From assembly GCF_019880405.1 (NCBI RefSeq), contig NZ_CP082269.1, forward strand, positions 3,224,001 to 3,288,000: a DNA stretch of 64,000 nt, in the 5' to 3' direction. Under the pieces are notes generated by a model. It saw only the letters and a list, made by a program, of their open reading frames with translations. It searched no databases and was not told the origin of the DNA. Position 1 is the stretch's first letter, and each line of letters starts with the position of its first letter. Below are positions 59,646-64,000 of this stretch, one piece after another. A program made the position numbers and the translations under genes. This DNA is from Enterobacter sp. C2. Lineage in GTDB: Bacteria > Pseudomonadota > Gammaproteobacteria > Enterobacterales > Enterobacteriaceae.

Positions 59646-61088
59646 ATGTCTATTCTGGTTAAAAATAACATTCATTGGGTTGGTCAACGTGACTGGGAAG
59701 TTCGCGATTTCCATGGGACCGAATATAAAACGCTGCGCGGCAGCAGCTATAACAGCTATCTCATTCGTGAAGGTAAAAACGTACTGATCGATACCGTCGA
59801 TCATAAATTCAGCCGCGAGTTCGTGCAGAACCTGCGCAGCGAGATCGACCTTAACGCTATCGATTACATCATTATTAACCATGCCGAAGAGGACCACGCG
59901 GGCGCGCTGACCGAACTGATGTCCCACATCCCGAACACGCCGATCTACTGCACCACCAACGCCATCGACTCTATTAACGGTCACCATCACCATCCGGAGT
60001 GGAACTTCCATACCGTGAAGACCGGCGATAGCTTAGATATCGGCAACGGCAAACAGCTGATCTTTGTTGAAACGCCGATGCTGCACTGGCCGGACAGCAT
60101 GATGACCTACATGACCGGCGACGCGGTGCTGTTCAGCAACGACGCCTTCGGCCAGCACTACTGCGATGAACGCCTGTTTAACGATGAAGTGGATCAGGGC
60201 GAGCTGTTTGAGCAGTGCCAGCGCTATTACGCCAATATCTTGACCCCGTTCAGCCGCCTGGTGACGCCAAAAATCACCGAGATCCTCGGCTTCAACCTGC
60301 CGGTGGATATGATTGCGACCTCTCACGGCGTGGTCTGGCGTGAAAACCCCACCCAAATCGTTGAGCTGTATCTGAAGTGGGCGGCGGACTATCAGGAGGA
60401 TCGCATCACTCTCTTCTACGACACCATGTCCAATAATACCCGCATGATGGCAGACGCCATTGCCCAGGGGATCAACGAAGTCGACCCCAACGTGGCGGTA
60501 AAAATCTTCAACGTGGCGCGCAGCGATAAGAACGAGGTATTAACCAACGTCTTCCGCTCCAAAGGCGTGCTGGTGGGGACCTCTACCATGAACAACGTGA
60601 TGATGCCGAAAATTGCCGGTCTGGTAGAGGAGATGACCGGCCTGCGCTTCCGCAACAAACGCGCCAGCGCCTTTGGCTCCCACGGCTGGAGCGGTGGCGC
60701 GGTAGACCGCCTCTCTACGCGTCTTCAGGATGCCGGTTTTGAGATGTCCCTGAGCCTGAAGGCGAAATGGCGTCCAGACATTGATGCCCTTGAAATTTGC
60801 CGTCAGCACGGACGCGACATTGCACGTCAGTGGGCACTTACTCCATTACCCGTAGCCGCCCCCGCAGCCGCAACGACGCCGGACGCCAGCCCCTGTGCAA
60901 CCGCCGCCGATCTGGGACCGAGCATGCAGTGCAGCGTCTGCCAGTGGATCTACGATCCGGCTAAAGGCGAGCCGATGCAGGAGGTCGCTCCTGGGACGCC
61001 ATGGTGCGACGTGCCGGACAACTTCCTCTGCCCGGAGTGCTCCCTGGGTAAAGAGGTCTTTGATGAACTGGCTACGGAGGTTAAATGA
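59646..61088 (+). CDS. norV: Flavorubredoxin, nitric oxide reductase NorV
   Basis: A 480-residue enzyme that reduces NO to N2O. The diiron site is in NHAEEDHAG (His79, Glu81, Asp83, His84) with further ligands downstream. The flavodoxin domain begins near residue 254 ([17 protein letters not shown]). The C-terminal rubredoxin domain has [10 protein letters not shown] and CPECSLGKE. It receives electrons from NorW, whose ATG overlaps its stop. Confidence 0.97.
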   Translation: MSILVKNNIHWVGQRDWEVRDFHGTEYKTLRGSSYNSYLIREGKNVLIDTVDHKFSREFVQNLRSEIDLNAIDYIIINHAEEDHAGALTELMSHIPNTPIYCTTNAIDSINGHHHHPEWNFHTVKTGDSLDIGNGKQLIFVETPMLHWPDSMMTYMTGDAVLFSNDAFGQHYCDERLFNDEVDQGELFEQCQRYYANILTPFSRLVTPKITEILGFNLPVDMIATSHGVVWRENPTQIVELYLKWAADYQEDRITLFYDTMSNNTRMMADAIAQGINEVDPNVAVKIFNVARSDKNEVLTNVFRSKGVLVGTSTMNNVMMPKIAGLVEEMTGLRFRNKRASAFGSHGWSGGAVDRLSTRLQDAGFEMSLSLKAKWRPDIDALEICRQHGRDIARQWALTPLPVAAPAAATTPDASPCATAADLGPSMQCSVCQWIYDPAKGEPMQEVAPGTPWCDVPDNFLCPECSLGKEVFDELATEVK

Positions 61089-62245
61089 ACCACGGTATCG
61101 TGATTATTGGCTCGGGCTTTGCCGCCCGCCAGCTGGTGAAAAATATCCGCAAGCTTGATGCGAACGTACCGGTGACGCTGATTGCAGCCGATAGCATCGA
61201 TGAATACAACAAGCCGGACTTAAGCCACGTTATCAGCCAGAGCCAGCGTGCAGACGACCTCACCCGCCAGACGGCGGGGGAGTTTGCCGAACAGTTTAAC
61301 CTGCGGCTATTTCCCTACACCTGGGTGACCGATATTGACGCCGCCGCGCACGTGGTGAAAGCGGGTCAACAATCCTGGCAGTACGATAAGCTGGTGCTGG
61401 CGACAGGTGCATCCGCCTTTGTGCCGCCGGTTGAGGGACGCGAGCTGATGCTTACTCTCAACAGCCAGCGGGAGTATCGCGCCTGTGAAACCGCGCTTCG
61501 CGACGCGCAGCGGGTAATGATTGTCGGTAGTGGTCTGATTGGCACCGAGCTGGCGATGGATTTTTGCCGCGCCGGAAAAGCGGTTACCCTCATTGATCAG
61601 GCTGCCAGCATTCTGCCTATGCTGATGCCGCCAGAAGTGAGCGGTCGCTTACAGCACTGCCTGACCGATATGGGCGTGCAGCTGCTGTTAAAATCGCAGC
61701 TGCAACGGCTGGAGAAAACCTCTGACGGTATCCGCGTTCAGCTGGATCGCAGCCGCAGCGTGGAGGTGGATGCCGTAGTAGCTGCCACCGGCCTGCGGGC
61801 GGAAACCGCGCTGGCGCAGCGCGCCGGAGCAGAAACGCATCGCGGGGTGAGGGTCGACACCTACCTGCAAACCACGCAGGCAGATATCTATGCACTTGGC
61901 GACTGCGCGGAGATCAATGGCGACGTGCTGCCGTTTCTCCAGCCGATTCAGCTGAGCGCCATGTACCTGGCGAAAAACCTGCTCGGTGCCCGCGTTCCGC
62001 TTAAGCTGCCCGCGATGCTGGTAAAGGTCAAAACCCCTGAGCTGCCCTTGCAGCTGGCGGGCGAGACCGGGCGGCGCGATCTGCGCTGGCAGATAGAGAC
62101 CAGCGCAGTGGGGATGGTCGCTCAGGGGTTTGACGAAGGCGATCAGCTCTGCGCCTTTGCGATTAGTGAGGATCGCATGAAAGAGGCGTTTACTCTGCTG
62201 AAGCAGCTCCCACCAGCGAGTCATAGCCCCGCACCCGGTAGTTAA
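61085..62245 (+). CDS. norW: NADH:flavorubredoxin reductase NorW
   Basis: A 386-residue FAD/NADH reductase. FAD binding is by [18 protein letters not shown] binding by [17 protein letters not shown], and the second FAD motif is [13 protein letters not shown]. It overlaps norV by four bases. The C-terminal end is about nine residues longer than in E. coli and runs 56 bases into the convergent nickel-transporter gene. Confidence 0.95.
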   Translation: MNHGIVIIGSGFAARQLVKNIRKLDANVPVTLIAADSIDEYNKPDLSHVISQSQRADDLTRQTAGEFAEQFNLRLFPYTWVTDIDAAAHVVKAGQQSWQYDKLVLATGASAFVPPVEGRELMLTLNSQREYRACETALRDAQRVMIVGSGLIGTELAMDFCRAGKAVTLIDQAASILPMLMPPEVSGRLQHCLTDMGVQLLLKSQLQRLEKTSDGIRVQLDRSRSVEVDAVVAATGLRAETALAQRAGAETHRGVRVDTYLQTTQADIYALGDCAEINGDVLPFLQPIQLSAMYLAKNLLGARVPLKLPAMLVKVKTPELPLQLAGETGRRDLRWQIETSAVGMVAQGFDEGDQLCAFAISEDRMKEAFTLLKQLPPASHSPAPGS

Positions 62246-63218
62246 CAATCGAGGCTAGCCAGCAAAGGATAAAAATCGCCACCACGATAAAACCGGCGTC
62301 GCCGAGGTTATCATTCAGCGTGGCGATGGCGTCCCACACGCCGCCGCTCAGGGCAAGCTTATCCGCCAGCAGCCCCAGCGCTTCCAGCCCGCCGATAAAC
62401 AGCGCCACCACTACTGACGTACCGGTAATGGTCATGTTGTAGTAGAGCTTGCGCTGGGGTTTAGCAAAGGCCCAGCCGTATGCGTTGACCATCAGCAGGT
62501 TATCCAACGAATCCACCAGCGCCATGCCGCTGGCAAACAGCGCCGGGAAGACCATAATCGACCAGATAGAGATGCCGTTAGAGGCGCTGGCGGCAGAGAT
62601 CCCCAGCACGCCAATCTCCGTTGCGGTATCGAAGCCCAGGCCAAAGAGAAAGCCCACCAGATACATGTGCCAGCTCCTGCCCACCAGGCGAAAGGCAGCG
62701 CTAAACAGCCAGTGCATCACCCCTCCCGGCGTGGCGCTTTCGGCATCCACCGGCTTACCCTGCTTCAGGGCCTGGAAGCTGCGCCATACGCCGCGCAAAA
62801 TCACCAGGTTCACCAGCGCCATTGCCAGCAGAAAGATGGCCGATACCGCCGTGCCAATCATGCCGCCGGTTTCATGAAACCACGCCATCCGGTGCTGAAA
62901 CGCTGCTGCCGTGGCGGCAATGGCCACAGAGGCGAGCACCACGATGCTGGAGTGACCCAGCGAGAACCAGGCCCCGACGCCAAACGGGCGTTTGCCCTGC
63001 TGCATCATTTTGCGCGTCACGTTATCAATGGCGGCGATGTGATCCGCATCGACCGCGTGGCGCAACCCATAGCCCCACGCCAGCAGGCTGGCGGCCATCA
63101 GCGCCGGGCTGCTGGCAAAGGCGTGCCACGCCCAGCCCCAGGCCAGCAGATTAGCCACAGTCAGCCCCAGCATCAGCAGCGCCGCGCGCGGCTCACTGCG
63201 TAACATTCGCATCAACAT
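62190..63218 (-). CDS. Nickel/cobalt transporter, NiCoT (HoxN/NixA) family
   Basis: A 342-residue inner-membrane permease with about eight hydrophobic segments. [16 protein letters not shown] (residues 51-66) is the RHAxDADHI signature in helix II that determines Ni/Co uptake; [18 protein letters not shown] is the second family motif. It lies 15 bases after hypF on the same strand, so it probably supplies nickel for NiFe-hydrogenase maturation. It overlaps norW tail to tail by 56 bases. Confidence 0.92.
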   Translation of the reverse strand: MLMRMLRSEPRAALLMLGLTVANLLAWGWAWHAFASSPALMAASLLAWGYGLRHAVDADHIAAIDNVTRKMMQQGKRPFGVGAWFSLGHSSIVVLASVAIAATAAAFQHRMAWFHETGGMIGTAVSAIFLLAMALVNLVILRGVWRSFQALKQGKPVDAESATPGGVMHWLFSAAFRLVGRSWHMYLVGFLFGLGFDTATEIGVLGISAASASNGISIWSIMVFPALFASGMALVDSLDNLLMVNAYGWAFAKPQRKLYYNMTITGTSVVVALFIGGLEALGLLADKLALSGGVWDAIATLNDNLGDAGFIVVAIFILCWLASIVNYRVRGYDSLVGAASAE

Positions 63219-63233
63219 TATCAGGTTCCTTAT

Positions 63234-64000
63234 TTATAAGAGTCTGGCAGCGGCGATGGCCGCCTGCCCAAAGGCAATTGCCCCGTCACCCGCAGGGAGC
63301 CTGCGGGGAAACAGCAGCGTAAAATCGTGTAGATAGACGTTCAGGCGGGCACGCAGGAGCCGGTTATGGATCACCCCGCCGCTAAAGCAGAGCGTGCGGA
63401 TCCCGTGTGCGTCGGCATGGTGGCGCATCAGCTCTGCCAGCCCGTGCGCCAGCGCATCGTGAAAAGCCCACGCTCGCGCCTGCGGTTCCGCCTGCCAGTC
63501 AAGAAGTTGCGGCCAGAAGCGCGCCAGATCGAGCCTGCCCTCGTGCAGCGGCAGAGTAAGCGGATGTGCCACGCCAGCGCAGCGTGCGGCCAGCGCCTCA
63601 AGTCGACAGGCCGCCTCCCCCTCGTAGCTCAGGGTCTCCGGGGCGCACCGCAGCGCGCAGGCCACGGCGTCAAACAGACGCCCGCAGGAGGAGGTCAGCG
63701 GCGCGTTAATACCGCGCGTAATCGCCCGCGCCAGCGGCGGCCAGTTTTGCGCCTGCACCGGCTGGGTTTCAGCATAGCCCTGCCAATCAGGAACAAACGC
63801 CAGGCAGTGCGCCAGCAGGTTTCGCCAGGGCTGCCGCGCGGCCAGATCGCCGCCGGGGAGCGCCACGGCGGGCAGACCGCCCAGCCATTCGCACTCGCGG
63901 TAGTTCACCCGCAGGCACTCCCCGCCCCACAGCGCACCGTCAGCGCCCATGCCGATCCCGTCCAGGGTCAGGGCGATAACGTCCCCGCCCGCCAGCGGCC
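63234..64000 (-). CDS. hypF: Hydrogenase maturation carbamoyltransferase HypF (partial)
   Basis: The C-terminal 250 or so residues of HypF; the gene continues beyond the right edge. The frame enters as [21 protein letters not shown], then [17 protein letters not shown], and ends with the Kae1-like region [14 protein letters not shown] and the final [21 protein letters not shown]. HypF makes the carbamoyl group that becomes the CN ligand of NiFe hydrogenases, with HypE. The order norW-hypF is as in E. coli, but with a nickel transporter gene inserted. Confidence 0.95.
   Translation of the reverse strand, partial: PLAGGDVIALTLDGIGMGADGALWGGECLRVNYRECEWLGGLPAVALPGGDLAARQPWRNLLAHCLAFVPDWQGYAETQPVQAQNWPPLARAITRGINAPLTSSCGRLFDAVACALRCAPETLSYEGEAACRLEALAARCAGVAHPLTLPLHEGRLDLARFWPQLLDWQAEPQARAWAFHDALAHGLAELMRHHADAHGIRTLCFSGGVIHNRLLRARLNVYLHDFTLLFPRRLPAGDGAIAFGQAAIAAARLL

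Overview
This is a chromosomal window from a member of the Enterobacteriaceae. From position 16000 rightward the gene order is the classical region after ssrA in Escherichia coli relatives: alaE, ygaC, ygaM, nrdHIEF, proVWX, emrRAB, luxS, micA, gshA, yqaAB, argVYZ-type and serV tRNAs, csrA, alaS, recX, recA, pncC, mltB, norRVW and hypF. Several features point away from E. coli and Salmonella, toward the Klebsiella/Raoultella/Kluyvera/Kosakonia side of the family. These are a complete pqqABCDEF operon, a second 2-isopropylmalate synthase, a Zur-type zinc importer between pncC and mltB, and no srl (glucitol) operon between mltB and norR. I cannot name the species from sequence alone.

Region 1 (1-5371) is the int end of a P2-like prophage. 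Leftward early genes (Dam-type methylase, zinc-finger protein, Fil-like protein, CII-like protein, Cox) face a rightward CI repressor and integrase. An A+T-rich membrane-protein gene, coupled to int by a 4-base overlap, lies between int and a 45-base copy of the tmRNA (ssrA) 3' end. That copy marks the prophage attachment site.

Region 2 (5372-about 16000) is a mosaic island next to ssrA. It starts with a second, P4-type integrase gene broken by an in-frame TGA. It then carries a compact leftward operon for the His-Xaa-Ser (Hxs) system: HxsD, two radical SAM proteins HxsB and HxsC, and a secreted HxsA with five tandem His-x-Ser triplets and a peptidoglycan-binding domain. A TIGR04141/DUF6119-like gene follows 19 bases downstream. 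The right half holds a broken L,D-transpeptidase-type (Tlde1-like) toxin with a surviving candidate immunity gene, a second apparent toxin-immunity pair, and two copies of a small family (probably DUF7079), one degenerate, flanking that pair. A diverged second copy of the ssrA terminator sequence near 14090 suggests an older island boundary.

Region 3 (16009-22743) encodes PQQ synthesis: a dipeptidase, the PqqA precursor peptide, then PqqB, C, D, E and F. A good CRP-type site lies upstream of pqqA and an attenuator-like hairpin follows it. Region 4 (22858-29388) has an IprA-like regulator, an orphan M.EcoRII-like cytosine methyltransferase, small membrane proteins, alaE/ygaC/ygaM, and a MocR regulator divergent from an AhpD-like protein.

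Region 5 (29449-63950) is mostly conserved core: class Ib ribonucleotide reductase with NrdR boxes, the ProU osmoprotectant transporter, EmrRAB efflux, LuxS with the sRNA MicA beside it, glutathione synthesis, a tRNA cluster, CsrA, AlaS and RecA/RecX with an SOS box. It continues with a zinc ABC importer under a palindromic Zur-type operator, the NorR/NorVW nitric oxide system with three NorR sites, and a nickel transporter next to the hydrogenase maturation gene hypF, which runs off the right edge. The candidates most worth follow-up are the Hxs operon with its TIGR04141 neighbour and the toxin-immunity mosaic at 12786-15914.
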